From: Janthinobacterium saanense
GTDB taxonomy: Bacteria > Pseudomonadota > Gammaproteobacteria > Burkholderiales > Burkholderiaceae_D
DNA: 52,804 bases
NCBI RefSeq assembly: GCF_014200675.1
Contig: NZ_JACHCI010000030.1
Location: 1-52,804, forward strand
Direction of reading: 5' to 3'
Part shown: one piece after another, positions 1 to 9,028 of the stretch
Layout of the letters: every line of letters begins with the position of its first letter
Position numbering within the stretch: position 1 is the first letter of the stretch
Translations under genes and position numbers: made by a program
Notes under the pieces: generated by a model
The model's input: only the letters and a program-made list of their open reading frames with translations
What the model was told of the DNA's origin: nothing
Database searches by the model: none

Positions 1-57
1 CCTTCTTTTTTACTCGCTTCATTCAGCATTTGCATGCATCGTTCAGCGAGGGGGCGA

Positions 58-86
58 ATTATAGCCAAGGCTAGCCGGCGCCGCAA
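58..86 (-). promoter_or_regulatory. Strong sigma70-like promoter reading leftward out of the window
   Basis: On the - strand there is a perfect -10 hexamer TATAAT at 63-58. A -35-like TTGCGG lies at 86-81, and the spacer is exactly 17 bp. Transcription would start near position 51 and leave the window. The 50 bases that follow could hold the first codons of a leftward gene (ATG candidates at 35, 29 and 22), but none has a convincing ribosome binding site. The gene it serves cannot be identified from this sequence. Confidence 0.5.
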
Positions 87-166
87 GGGCTATTTTGCGG
101 GCTGGTCAATATTGCCTTGTGCTATCGTAGCGCTGGCAACTCAGCCACCTCCCCTATCCTGACCCT

Positions 167-1207
167 ATGCCTATTCCACACATACTCTCCACCACCAATC
201 CCGCCCTGGCCGGCGAACTCGATCACGCCATCAATAACAAGACCAAACCCCTGGGCAGCCTGGGGCTACTGGAAACACTGGCGCGCCAGATTGGACTGAT
301 ACAGCAAAGCACGCAACTGAGCTTGCGTGATCCCGCCATCATCGTGTTTGCGGCGGACCACGGCGTAGTGGACGAAGGTATTTCAGCCTATCCGCAAAGC
401 GTGACCTGGCAAATGGTAGAAAACTTCCTGGGCAATGGCGCGGCCATCAATGTCTTCGCCCGCCAGAACAATAGCGCCTTATATATAGTCGATGCGGGTG
501 TGAAGCACGATTTCGGCCCGCGCGATGGACTGATCGACCGCAAGCAAGGCCCAGGCACGCGCAACTTTGCCCAAGAGCCCGCCATGAGCCGCGAACAATG
601 CCTGGCCGCCCTGCAGGCGGGCATGGACCTGGCCGCCACATTACAAGGCAATGTGCTGGGCTTCGGTGAAATGGGCATCGGCAATACCACCGCCGCCGCT
701 GCACTGATGCACAAACTGACCCAAACGCCGGTGGAACAGTGCGTGGGTGCCGGCACCGGCCTGTCTGCCGACGGCGTCCTGCACAAGCAGAAGGTGATCG
801 AGGCGGCCGTCGCGCACCATGCCGGCGTCACCGATCCGCTCGACGTGCTGGCCACGTTTGGCGGCTTCGAGATCGCCATGATGGCCGGCGCCATGCTGAA
901 GGCCGCTGAACAGCGCATGATCCTGCTGATCGATGGCTTTATCGTCAGCAGCGCATTGCTGGTGGCGGCGCGGCTGCAACCGGCTATCCTCGACTACTGC
1001 GTGTTTTCGCACTGCTCCGATGAAAACGGCCACCGCCAGCTGCTGGCCAGCCTCCATGCGCGCCCGCTGCTGCAACTCGATTTGCGCCTGGGCGAAGGCA
1101 CCGGTTCCGCACTGGCCCTGCCGCTGCTGCACGCGGCCGTCAATTTCATGCGCGAGATGGCGACGTTCGCCTCGGCCCAGGTCAGCGAAAAGTCAGCACA
1201 AGACTAA
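167..1207 (+). CDS. cobT: Nicotinate-nucleotide--dimethylbenzimidazole phosphoribosyltransferase
   Basis: CobT activates the lower ligand of cobalamin: it transfers phosphoribose from nicotinate mononucleotide to dimethylbenzimidazole, giving alpha-ribazole phosphate. The 346-residue product has the usual family length. It shows the N-terminal substrate loop KTKPLGSLGLLE (about 26-37), the central glycine-rich stretch GFGEMGIGNTTAAAAL, and the C-terminal LGEGTGSALALPLLHAA. Glu310 in that last motif matches the catalytic glutamate of the family. It is first in a cobT-cobS-cobC run and ends 2 bp before cobS. The ATG at 167 gives the normal N-terminus, though its ribosome binding site is weak. 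Identification is firm. Confidence 0.97.
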   Translation: MPIPHILSTTNPALAGELDHAINNKTKPLGSLGLLETLARQIGLIQQSTQLSLRDPAIIVFAADHGVVDEGISAYPQSVTWQMVENFLGNGAAINVFARQNNSALYIVDAGVKHDFGPRDGLIDRKQGPGTRNFAQEPAMSREQCLAALQAGMDLAATLQGNVLGFGEMGIGNTTAAAALMHKLTQTPVEQCVGAGTGLSADGVLHKQKVIEAAVAHHAGVTDPLDVLATFGGFEIAMMAGAMLKAAEQRMILLIDGFIVSSALLVAARLQPAILDYCVFSHCSDENGHRQLLASLHARPLLQLDLRLGEGTGSALALPLLHAAVNFMREMATFASAQVSEKSAQD

Positions 1208-1209
1208 GC

Positions 1210-2016
1210 ATGGCCAATCCCGCTTCCGCCATCCTCCACCAGTGCCGATTGTTTTTTATCGCGCTGCAGTTTTTCACGCGCTTGCCGATACCGCGCTGGG
1301 TAGGCTTCGAGCCTGACTGGCTGCAGCACGCGTCGCGCTACTTCCCACTGGTGGGTCTGGTCGTGGCGGCGATTTCCAGCGCCGTATATCTGCTGGCAAG
1401 CTGGTGCTTGCCGTCGACGGTGGCCGTGCTGCTGGCGATCGCCTCAGGCATTTACCTGACGGGCGCCTTCCACGAAGACGGTTTCGCCGACATGTGCGAC
1501 GGTTTCGGTGGCGGCTACACGCGCGAGCGGGTACTGGAAATCATGAAGGATTCACGCATCGGCGCGTATGGCGCCATCGGCATCATCTGCCTGCTGGCCA
1601 TCAAATGCCTGGCGCTGGCCTCCTTGCCACCTGCCGTGGTGGTGGCAACGCTGTTGGTCGCCCATCCACTGTCGCGCCTGGCCGCCGTTTCGCTGATCTG
1701 GTGCATGGATTACGCGCGTGATGAAGGCAAGGCCAAGCCCATGGCGCAATCGATGGGTACGGGCGAATTGATCATCGCTGCCATCTGCGGCCTGCTGCCA
1801 GCCATCGTGTGCGCTCTATTGGGGATATTCGCCTGGAGCGCGCTGCTGACCGCCATGCTGGCAGCGGCCGGCGCCGCCTGGTGGCTGGGCCACACATGCC
1901 GGCGCCGCATCGGTGGCTACACGGGCGATTGCCTGGGCGCGGTGCAGCAAGTGGCGGAAGTACTGATTTACCTGGCCATCCTGTCCAGTTTTCAGCCACC
2001 TGTGCACCTTTATTAA
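1210..2016 (+). CDS. cobS: Adenosylcobinamide-GDP ribazoletransferase (cobalamin synthase)
   Basis: CobS is the inner-membrane enzyme that joins adenosylcobinamide-GDP to alpha-ribazole or its phosphate, the last condensation of the nucleotide loop pathway. The 268-residue protein carries the family motif HEDGFADMCDGFGGG (residues 88-102), followed by MKDSRIGAYG. The acidic residues there are the expected Mg-binding and catalytic group. The rest is a series of hydrophobic helices, about six or seven by eye. It lies 2 bp after cobT and 1 bp before cobC, so the three genes should be co-translated. Length and motifs are ordinary for the family. Confidence 0.96.
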   Translation: MANPASAILHQCRLFFIALQFFTRLPIPRWVGFEPDWLQHASRYFPLVGLVVAAISSAVYLLASWCLPSTVAVLLAIASGIYLTGAFHEDGFADMCDGFGGGYTRERVLEIMKDSRIGAYGAIGIICLLAIKCLALASLPPAVVVATLLVAHPLSRLAAVSLIWCMDYARDEGKAKPMAQSMGTGELIIAAICGLLPAIVCALLGIFAWSALLTAMLAAAGAAWWLGHTCRRRIGGYTGDCLGAVQQVAEVLIYLAILSSFQPPVHLY

Positions 2017-2017
2017 T

Positions 2018-2572
2018 ATGCGCCTGATGCTCGTCCGCCACCCTGCGCCGCAGGTGTCCAGCGGGATTTGCTACGGCCGCAGCGACGTGGCCGTAGCCTC
2101 CCATGAAAGGGAGAAAGTACGGACCAGCCTGCGGCACAGCCTGCCGCCCAATATACCGATCTACACCAGTCCCTTGCTGCGCTGCCTGGATCTGGCGCAA
2201 CAACTGGCGGAAGATTTGCCCGCCAGCGCCCTGCATATTGACGCCCGCCTGGCCGAGATGGATTTCGGCGCTTGGGAAATGCGGCCCTGGCAGGCCATAC
2301 CCCGCATGGAAATCGATGCCTGGGCGGCCGATATGGTCCATTACCGGCCTGGTAGCGGCGAAAATGTGCTGGCCATGGCCACTCGACTCCAGGCCTTCCT
2401 GCACGATCTGTTGCGCGAACAACACGGTGTAGCCATCCTCATCTGCCATGCGGGCACCATCCGACTGCTGTCAGCATTGCAAGAGGGTTTGTCATTGGAG
2501 GAAACTGCCTTGCTGGCCGCTACTTCTGCCCACAAAATCGGCTATGGCGCGACAATCACTGTCAACTTTTGA
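2018..2572 (+). CDS. cobC: Histidine phosphatase family protein, alpha-ribazole phosphatase
   Basis: This is a 184-residue phosphoglycerate-mutase-like phosphatase. The catalytic histidine lies in LVRHP (His8). The family pattern of CobC-type enzymes, GICYGRSD, follows at about 23-30, and the second histidine is in ILICHAGTIR (about 143-152). The expected role is dephosphorylation of alpha-ribazole-5'-phosphate or adenosylcobalamin-5'-phosphate. Substrate assignment rests on the position directly after cobT and cobS as well as on the motifs. The start ATG at 2018 follows the cobS stop by one base. The next 60 bases lead into the promoter of the riboswitch transcript. Confidence 0.9.
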   Translation: MRLMLVRHPAPQVSSGICYGRSDVAVASHEREKVRTSLRHSLPPNIPIYTSPLLRCLDLAQQLAEDLPASALHIDARLAEMDFGAWEMRPWQAIPRMEIDAWAADMVHYRPGSGENVLAMATRLQAFLHDLLREQHGVAILICHAGTIRLLSALQEGLSLEETALLAATSAHKIGYGATITVNF

Positions 2573-2594
2573 TGATTGAGTGTCAAGTCTGATA

Positions 2595-2623
2595 TTTCAG
2601 GCCAGCTCCGCTCCACGTATAAT
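2595..2623 (+). promoter_or_regulatory. Promoter of the cobalamin riboswitch / btuB transcript
   Basis: A perfect -10 hexamer TATAAT lies at 2618-2623. A 17-bp spacer places a weak -35 (TTTCAG) at 2595-2600. The predicted start, near 2630, falls just before the first conserved riboswitch segment, which supports the assignment. The weak -35 is the uncertain part. Confidence 0.55.
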
Positions 2624-2633
2624 GGAAGGGTTT

Positions 2634-2846
2634 TGGTGCCCGCGTTCATGTCCATGAGCGCAGTTAAACGGGAAACACGATGCCGCCAGCGCGGCGAACG
2701 TGTGCTGCCCCCGCAACGGTAAGCAAGTGTCGCCCACTTATATGAAGAAACGGGCGACGAGCGATCTCTGTCAACCACTGTGCCTGTCATTATCAGACAT
2801 GGGAAGGTGAGACCGCCGCACTTGCCAGCCCGGATACCGGCCAGGA
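2634..2846 (+). promoter_or_regulatory. Cobalamin (adenosylcobalamin-type) riboswitch
   Basis: The leader holds the known conserved blocks of B12 riboswitches in the right order. GGTGCCCGCG is at its 5' end (about 2634). TTAAACGGGAA lies at about 2664, CTGCCCCCGCAACGGTAA at about 2705, and CCACTG plus a GGGAAGGTG segment at about 2776-2809. A B12-box-like GCCCGGATACCGGCC ends near 2842. It lies between cobC and the B12 receptor gene, whose ATG is about 100 bp further on. The likely action is repression of btuB expression when cobalamin is abundant. Whether it acts by hiding the ribosome binding site or by termination was not determined. Confidence 0.93.
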
Positions 2847-2942
2847 CAGGTGGAAGTGCGAGCCTCGCAAGGCGACGCTCCTTCTGTTGAATCTGGCTTG
2901 CGGGGACGCAGGCCGGATGATTTTTCCGAAGAAAACGATATC

Positions 2943-4928
2943 ATGACTCCTGTATTACACCGTCGCGCGCCGGCATTGGCGCCGCGCGCCCTGGTTTCCG
3001 CCATTTCCCTGTGCTTTATCGCCGCTGCTCCTGCATTTGCGCAAACGGCCGGCCAGACGCTGGACCAGATCGTCGTGACCGGCTCGCGCTTCAATAGCGA
3101 CCCGGCACTGCAGCCTATCGGCGCCACCATCATCACGGCCGATGAAATCCGCCGCGCCGGTGTCAGCGATGTAAACCAGGCAATCCGCAAAATTGGTGGC
3201 GTCTATGGCCGCCAAAGCCTCGATGGCAGCCCAGACTTCACCCTGGATATGCGCGGCTTCGGCTCCAATAGCAGCCAGAATATGGTGGTGGTACTCGATG
3301 GCGTGCGCCTGTCGGAAAACGAGCTGGCCAATCCCCTGCTGTCGACCATCCCCATCGACAGCGTCGAGCGCATTGAAGTCACGCGCGGCGGCAGCAGCGT
3401 CCTGTACGGCGACGGCGCAACGGGCGGCATCATCAATATCGTGACCAAGCGTCCTGACCAGCAAACTGGCCGTGGCACCATCTATACGGAAGCGGGCCAA
3501 CTGGGCAAGCGCGAAGTGCGCGGCTCCATCGCCCAGACCTGGAACAACGTTTCCCTCGACGCCGCTGTCGGCAAGCAGGAAACCGATAACTACCGCGACA
3601 ACAACGACTACAAGCAAACCACCTTCAGCGGCGGCGCCCAATGGGTAGGCAAGGATGTCCGTACCGGTGTGCGCATCGACAGCACGCGTCAGGACTCGCG
3701 CTTCCCTGGCGGCTTGACCCTGGCACAGTTCAATGCCAACCCACGCCAGGCAAAAACCCCGAATGACTTCGGTTCGCTCGATAGCGACCGCTACACCGCA
3801 TTCGCAGAAGGCCGCCTGGGCCAGTTTGACCTGGCTGCAGAACTGTCGCACCGCGAAAAAACGCTGAAATCGACTTACTTCTTCGGCGGCTTCCCGTCGC
3901 CATCCCAATACAAGAGCAAGCAAAACCAGTTCTCGCCACGCCTGCGCCACCTGGGCCAGTTTGACGGCATGCTCAATGAAGTCGTCGCTGGCATCGACTT
4001 CATCAAATGGAACCGCGTGACGGATGCATCGTACTCGCAAGCCGACGCGAATCAAAAATCGCAAGCAGTCTATGTACGCGATGAACTGAAGTTCGCCGGA
4101 CCTCAAAACGTCCGCGTGGCAGCAGGCGTGCGCCATGAAACCTTCGACAAGGATTCCGTGGATCCTGCGCCGTTCACCAGCGCTACCTATAACACCAAGC
4201 AAAGTTTCAATGCCTGGGACGTACAAGCGAGCTTCGACGTCATACCGCAAGTCAATCTGTACGCCAAAGCCGGCCAGAGCTACCGCGTCGCCAATTCCGA
4301 TGAAAACGGTGCGACGCCAGTGGCCAACCAGCCTTTGAAGGGCCAGTCTTCGCATGATCTGGAATTCGGTGCAACCTACACCAACAGCATCGTCAAGCTC
4401 GACGCACGCGCCTTCCGTAACAAACTGACCAATGAGATCTATTACGATCCGACGGCCGGTGCATTCGGCGCCAACACCAACCTGGATCCAACCAAACGCC
4501 AGGGCTTCGAACTCGATGCCAGCGCCAATATCGCAGCCGACTGGCGCGTCAGCGGCCACCTGCAGCACGTGCAAGCGTCCTTCACCGACGGCAGCAATGC
4601 TGGCAAAGAGATGGTACTGGTGCCCAAGAACACACTGTCGACACGTTTGTCGTGGGTGCCGAAAGATGGCCAAAGTGCGGACATCGGCGCACAATGGGTG
4701 GACAGCCAGCGTTATGGCGGCGATTTCAGCAACACCTGCACCGCTAAAATCCCCTCGTTTACCACCATCGACGCACGTTATGCGCGCAAGTTCGGTCCAT
4801 GGGAAGTGGCTGTCAGCGGCTTGAACCTGACCGACAAGCACTACTTCACCAACGCCTTCCGCTGCCAGGGCAGCATCTATCCTAGCGATGGACGTCAAAT
4901 GAAGATCTCGGCACGCTACGATTTCTAA
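2943..4928 (+). CDS. btuB: TonB-dependent vitamin B12 receptor
   Basis: This outer-membrane beta-barrel receptor brings cobalamin into the periplasm using TonB energy. From the ATG at 2943 the product is 661 residues. It has a signal peptide ending at about residue 33 (AAPAFA), then a TonB-box-like segment DQIVVTGSR. A plug domain follows (IGATIITADEI, MRGFGSNSSQNMVVVLDGVR, VERIEVTRGGSSVLYGDGA), then a barrel ending in the terminal aromatic YDF. An in-frame upstream GTG at 2850 lies at the edge of the riboswitch and would put 31 unrelated residues before the signal peptide, so the ATG is preferred. Expression should be controlled by the riboswitch. The function is inferred from family and context; the general TonB receptor class is certain. 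Confidence 0.93.
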   Translation: MTPVLHRRAPALAPRALVSAISLCFIAAAPAFAQTAGQTLDQIVVTGSRFNSDPALQPIGATIITADEIRRAGVSDVNQAIRKIGGVYGRQSLDGSPDFTLDMRGFGSNSSQNMVVVLDGVRLSENELANPLLSTIPIDSVERIEVTRGGSSVLYGDGATGGIINIVTKRPDQQTGRGTIYTEAGQLGKREVRGSIAQTWNNVSLDAAVGKQETDNYRDNNDYKQTTFSGGAQWVGKDVRTGVRIDSTRQDSRFPGGLTLAQFNANPRQAKTPNDFGSLDSDRYTAFAEGRLGQFDLAAELSHREKTLKSTYFFGGFPSPSQYKSKQNQFSPRLRHLGQFDGMLNEVVAGIDFIKWNRVTDASYSQADANQKSQAVYVRDELKFAGPQNVRVAAGVRHETFDKDSVDPAPFTSATYNTKQSFNAWDVQASFDVIPQVNLYAKAGQSYRVANSDENGATPVANQPLKGQSSHDLEFGATYTNSIVKLDARAFRNKLTNEIYYDPTAGAFGANTNLDPTKRQGFELDASANIAADWRVSGHLQHVQASFTDGSNAGKEMVLVPKNTLSTRLSWVPKDGQSADIGAQWVDSQRYGGDFSNTCTAKIPSFTTIDARYARKFGPWEVAVSGLNLTDKHYFTNAFRCQGSIYPSDGRQMKISARYDF

Positions 4929-4949
4929 TTCGGCCCCGAGATGATTACA

Positions 4950-4985
4950 ATGGCCCGTACGCGCAAGCGCATGCGGGCCATTTTT
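4950..4985 (+). terminator. Rho-independent terminator after btuB
   Basis: A long hairpin with outer arms TGGCCCG (4951-4957) and CGGGCCA (4974-4980), an inner GCGC-AA-GCGC stem, and a T run from 4981. It closes the btuB transcript, so the downstream btuC operon probably needs its own promoter or read-through. Confidence 0.88.
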
Positions 4986-5059
4986 CATAGACGTTCCAGC
5001 AACGCATCCGAACAAATCGGCAACATCTTGCACCGCTCCCGTTTTACCTGAGGCAGTAC

Positions 5060-6085
5060 ATGCACCCATTTTTCCGCAATCTGCGCCACCGCGCCATCTT
5101 GATACTCACGGTGCTGATCGTGTGCGCGATTGCCAGCCTGATTTTCTCCGGCATGACCGGCTCCGTCGCGATTCCGCTCGCCGACCTGCCTTCCGCCCTG
5201 CTACACCTGATCCAGGGCAAAACCGATACGCTTGCCGCCACCCTGCTCGAGCTGCGCCTGGGCCGCGCGCTGACCGCCTTCGTCACCGGCGCGGCGCTGT
5301 CGCTGGCCGGCGTGATGATGCAGGCGCTACTGCGCAATCCGCTGGCCGACCCGTATGTGCTGGGCATTTCAGCTGGCGCTTCCGTGGGCGCGCTGGCCGC
5401 GCTGCTGTTCATGTGCGCGCTGTGGGTAGTCGATGCGGCTGCCTTCGCTGGCGCCGTGGGTATCTCCATGCTGCTGTATCTGTTTGCCCGGCGCGACCTG
5501 CGCGGCGGCACGGCGGCCGAAGGCGGCGCTTCGCTATTGCTGCTGACGGGCGTGATCCTGTCGTCAGCCTGCATGGCCATCGTCACCCTGATGCTGTCGA
5601 TTGCGCCCGAAAGCCGTTTGCGCAGCATGGTGTTCTGGATGATAGGCGATTTGTCCGGCGCACCGGCGCGGCTGATGCCCTGGCTGGTACTGGCCGCCGC
5701 CCTGGTTTTTGCGCTGCGCAGCGCGCGCGCCATGAATGTGATGGCACTGCATGCAGAAGCGGCCAGCACCCTCGGCGTGCGCGTGGGCGCCCTGCGCAAA
5801 GGACTGTTCTTTTGTTCGGGACTGCTGACGGCCAGCGCCGTCACCAGCGCCGGCAGCATAGGTTTCGTCGGCCTGATCGTGCCGCATGCGCTGCGCTTTG
5901 CCTTCGGCCCTGACCACCGCCTCTTGACCCCGGCCGCGGCACTGGTAGGCGGCACTTTCCTGGTACTGGCCGACACCGTGGCGCGCACCGTGCTGGCGCC
6001 GCTGCAACTGCCCGTCGGCGTGATCACGGCGATGATAGGCGCGCCCGTCTTCCTGTACCAGCTGCACCGCTTGCGCCGTGGATGA
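5060..6085 (+). CDS. btuC: Cobalamin ABC transporter permease (FecCD family)
   Basis: BtuC is the inner-membrane channel of the BtuCDF importer, moving B12 from periplasm to cytoplasm. The 341-residue protein is hydrophobic throughout, consistent with about ten membrane helices. It has the FecCD-family signatures RLGRALTAFVTGAALSLAG, QALLRNPLADPYVLGISAG and the coupling-helix region near SAGSIGFVGLIVPHALR. A ribosome binding site (GAGG) precedes the ATG at 5060. The gene overlaps or abuts btuD and begins the run btuC-btuD-cobO-cobU-cbiB-cobD-btuF-cobQ. Substrate is inferred from that context; FecCD permeases also move iron chelates. Confidence 0.93.
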   Translation: MHPFFRNLRHRAILILTVLIVCAIASLIFSGMTGSVAIPLADLPSALLHLIQGKTDTLAATLLELRLGRALTAFVTGAALSLAGVMMQALLRNPLADPYVLGISAGASVGALAALLFMCALWVVDAAAFAGAVGISMLLYLFARRDLRGGTAAEGGASLLLLTGVILSSACMAIVTLMLSIAPESRLRSMVFWMIGDLSGAPARLMPWLVLAAALVFALRSARAMNVMALHAEAASTLGVRVGALRKGLFFCSGLLTASAVTSAGSIGFVGLIVPHALRFAFGPDHRLLTPAAALVGGTFLVLADTVARTVLAPLQLPVGVITAMIGAPVFLYQLHRLRRG

Positions 6086-6104
6086 CAAAGTGGATGAACA
6101 AGCG

Positions 6105-6874
<770 letters not shown>

Positions 6875-6878
<4 letters not shown>

Positions 6879-7507
6879 GCGAGAACAAAATCATCGAAGC
6901 AGAAACTGCAGCGATCAACGAACGCCACCGTGTGCGCATGGAGCGCAAGAAGGCCATCATCGATGCAGCCATCGCCAAGGCCGACAAGGAAATCGGCATC
7001 ATCATCGTCAACACGGGCAACGGCAAGGGCAAGAGCTCCAGCGGTTTCGGCATGGCGATACGCGCCATGGGCCATGGCATGAAAGTGGGCGTGGTGCAGT
7101 TCATCAAGGGCGCCATGTCCACCGGCGAAGAAAAATTCCTGCGCCGCTTCCCCGATGAAATCAGTTTTCACGCCATGGGCGAAGGCTATACCTGGGAAAC
7201 CCAGAACCGCGAACGCGACATCGAAAAAGCGGAACTGGCGTGGGAACAGGCAAAAACCTTTTTGGCTGACCCCAGCTACGGCCTGGTGCTGTTCGACGAA
7301 CTCAATATCGCCCTCAAATACAAATACCTCGATGTACACAAGGTCATCGCCGACCTGCTGGAGCGTCCGGCCATGCAGCATGTCGTCATCACGGGCCGCG
7401 GCGCGCCCGAAGAGTTGATCGCGATTGCCGATACAGTCACCGAGATGGCCGTCGTCAAGCATGCGTATGCGGCCGGCATAGTCGCGCAAGCCGGCACCGA
7501 GTGGTAA
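6875..7507 (+). CDS. cobO: Cob(I)yrinic acid a,c-diamide adenosyltransferase
   Basis: CobO/BtuR adds the 5'-deoxyadenosyl upper ligand to reduced corrinoids, using ATP. The 210-residue protein starts MSENKIIEAE. It has the modified P-loop NTGNGKGKSS (46-55) typical of the CobA/CobO/BtuR family, and then GVVQFIKG and VLFDELNIALKY (Walker B-like). The start overlaps the btuD stop, so translation is probably coupled. cobU follows after 7 bp. This adenosyltransferase can serve both imported corrinoids and intermediates. Confidence is high. Confidence 0.95.
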
Positions 7508-7514
7508 CAGCGCC

Positions 7515-8081
7515 ATGACGCGCACCCTGGTCTTCGGCGGCGCCCGTTCCGGCAAGAGCGCCTACGCCGAACAACTGGCCCGCAGCTCGGGCAAGGAAGT
7601 CATCTACATCGCTACCGCGCAAGCCGGCGATGGCGAGATGGCCACACGCATCGTCCACCACCGCCTGCAGCGCCCACCTGAATGGATCACGCTGGAAGAA
7701 CCGCTCTGCCTGGGTGAAGTCATCCTGCAGCAGGCGCGCCCCAACCGCTTGCTGCTGGTCGATTGCCTGACCCTCTGGCTGAGCAATCTGCTGTTCTCCA
7801 CCGGCGAGACTTATCCGGACGTGGGCGATATCACCCTGCCCGAACGGTTTCACAGTGAACGCGCGCTGCTGCTGTACGCGCTGGCCGACCTGCAAGATAC
7901 TGGCTGCGACATCGTGCTGGTATCGAATGAAGTCGGCATGGGCATCGTGCCCTATGGCGCCATTTCGCGCTGTTTCACCGATGAAGCGGGGCGCCTGAAC
8001 CAGGCGGTGGCGGCCATCTGCGACAAGGCCGTGTTGGTGGCGGCCGGCCTGCCGCTGCACCTGAAAGGCGGGCCATGCTGA
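7515..8081 (+). CDS. cobU: Bifunctional adenosylcobinamide kinase / adenosylcobinamide-phosphate guanylyltransferase
   Basis: CobU (CobP) phosphorylates adenosylcobinamide and then attaches GMP, giving AdoCbi-GDP for CobS. The 188-residue protein has an N-terminal P-loop GGARSGKS (8-15). His48-His49 occur in TRIVHHR, where the guanylylated histidine of the family lies. LLVDCLTLWLSNLL and VSNEVGMGIVPYG are also conserved family stretches. It overlaps the cbiB start by 7 bp. Motifs, length and neighbours all agree. Confidence 0.96.
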   Translation: MTRTLVFGGARSGKSAYAEQLARSSGKEVIYIATAQAGDGEMATRIVHHRLQRPPEWITLEEPLCLGEVILQQARPNRLLLVDCLTLWLSNLLFSTGETYPDVGDITLPERFHSERALLLYALADLQDTGCDIVLVSNEVGMGIVPYGAISRCFTDEAGRLNQAVAAICDKAVLVAAGLPLHLKGGPC

Positions 8082-9028
8082 GTGGATTGTCCCTGCCCAT
8101 GCTGGCCGCGCTGATGACGGCCGGCGTACTGCTCGACATTATCCTGGGCGAGACGCGCCGCTGGCATCCGCTGGTGGGCTTCGGCCGCCTCGCCAACGCC
8201 ATCGAACGCTTGCTGAACCGGGGCCGTGCACGCTTTGTGCGCGGCACGCTGGCCTGGCTGCTGGCCGTGCTGCCGATCACCGTACTCACCGCTTGGCTAT
8301 GCGGCCTGGCTGGCGCCGCGCTGCACGTGTTTTTGCTGTATCTATGCCTGGGCCTGCGCAGCCTGCGCGACCATAATCAACCGATCGCCGATGCGCTGGC
8401 GCTCGATGATCTTGACAACGCGCGCCTGCTGACGGCGCGCATCGTCAGCCGTGATACGGCCAACGCCGACGCGGCCAGCCTAGCCAAGGCCAGCACCGAA
8501 TCCCTGCTCGAAAACGGCAATGACGCCGTCTTCGGCACCCTGTTCTGGTTCGCGGTGGCGGGCGGCCCCGGCGCCGTGCTGTTCCGCCTGGCGAACACGC
8601 TGGACGCCATGTGGGGCTACCGCAACGAGCGCTTTGACTGGTTCGGCTGCTGCGCCGCCCGCATCGACGATATCCTCAACTACCTGCCGGCCCGCTTGAC
8701 AGCTGTATCGTATGTCTTGCTGGGTAAAACCATGGCGGATAAAAAGCGCGCCTGGTGTTGCTGGCGCACGCAAGCACCCGCCTGGGGCAGCCCGAACGCA
8801 GGACCCGTGATGGCCAGCGGCGCCGGCGCCCTGGGTTTGGCGCTCGGTGGCGACGCCATCTACGACGGCGTACTGGAAAGCCGCCCGCCGCTGGGCAGCG
8901 GACGCCCGGCCGAGGCGCGCGACATCGACCGCGCCTGGCGCCTGGTGGCCGAAACGGCCGTGTTATGGCTGATCTGGATGGCGCTGGCGGCAGGCCTGAT
9001 TTATTTGCGCGGGGTCTTCCATGCTTGA
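8075..9028 (+). CDS. cbiB: Adenosylcobinamide-phosphate synthase
   Basis: CbiB (CobD in the Pseudomonas nomenclature) is a membrane enzyme that couples adenosylcobyric acid to aminopropanol phosphate (or aminopropanol). The 317-residue protein contains hydrophobic segments and the family motifs WHPLVGFGRL, SLLENGNDAVFGTLFWF, NTLDAMWGY and SPNAGPVMASGAGALGLALGG. It overlaps cobU upstream by 7 bp and the decarboxylase gene downstream by 8 bp, so it is part of one translated block. Together with the next gene it supplies and attaches the aminopropanol linker. Identification is firm. Confidence 0.95.
   Translation: MLSGLSLPMLAALMTAGVLLDIILGETRRWHPLVGFGRLANAIERLLNRGRARFVRGTLAWLLAVLPITVLTAWLCGLAGAALHVFLLYLCLGLRSLRDHNQPIADALALDDLDNARLLTARIVSRDTANADAASLAKASTESLLENGNDAVFGTLFWFAVAGGPGAVLFRLANTLDAMWGYRNERFDWFGCCAARIDDILNYLPARLTAVSYVLLGKTMADKKRAWCCWRTQAPAWGSPNAGPVMASGAGALGLALGGDAIYDGVLESRPPLGSGRPAEARDIDRAWRLVAETAVLWLIWMALAAGLIYLRGVFHA

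Noticed and set aside
2955..5069. A 704-codon open frame antisense to btuB
   Set aside because: Its translation has no recognisable domain and mirrors the codon bias of the real gene; the sense frame has a clear signal peptide, plug and barrel.
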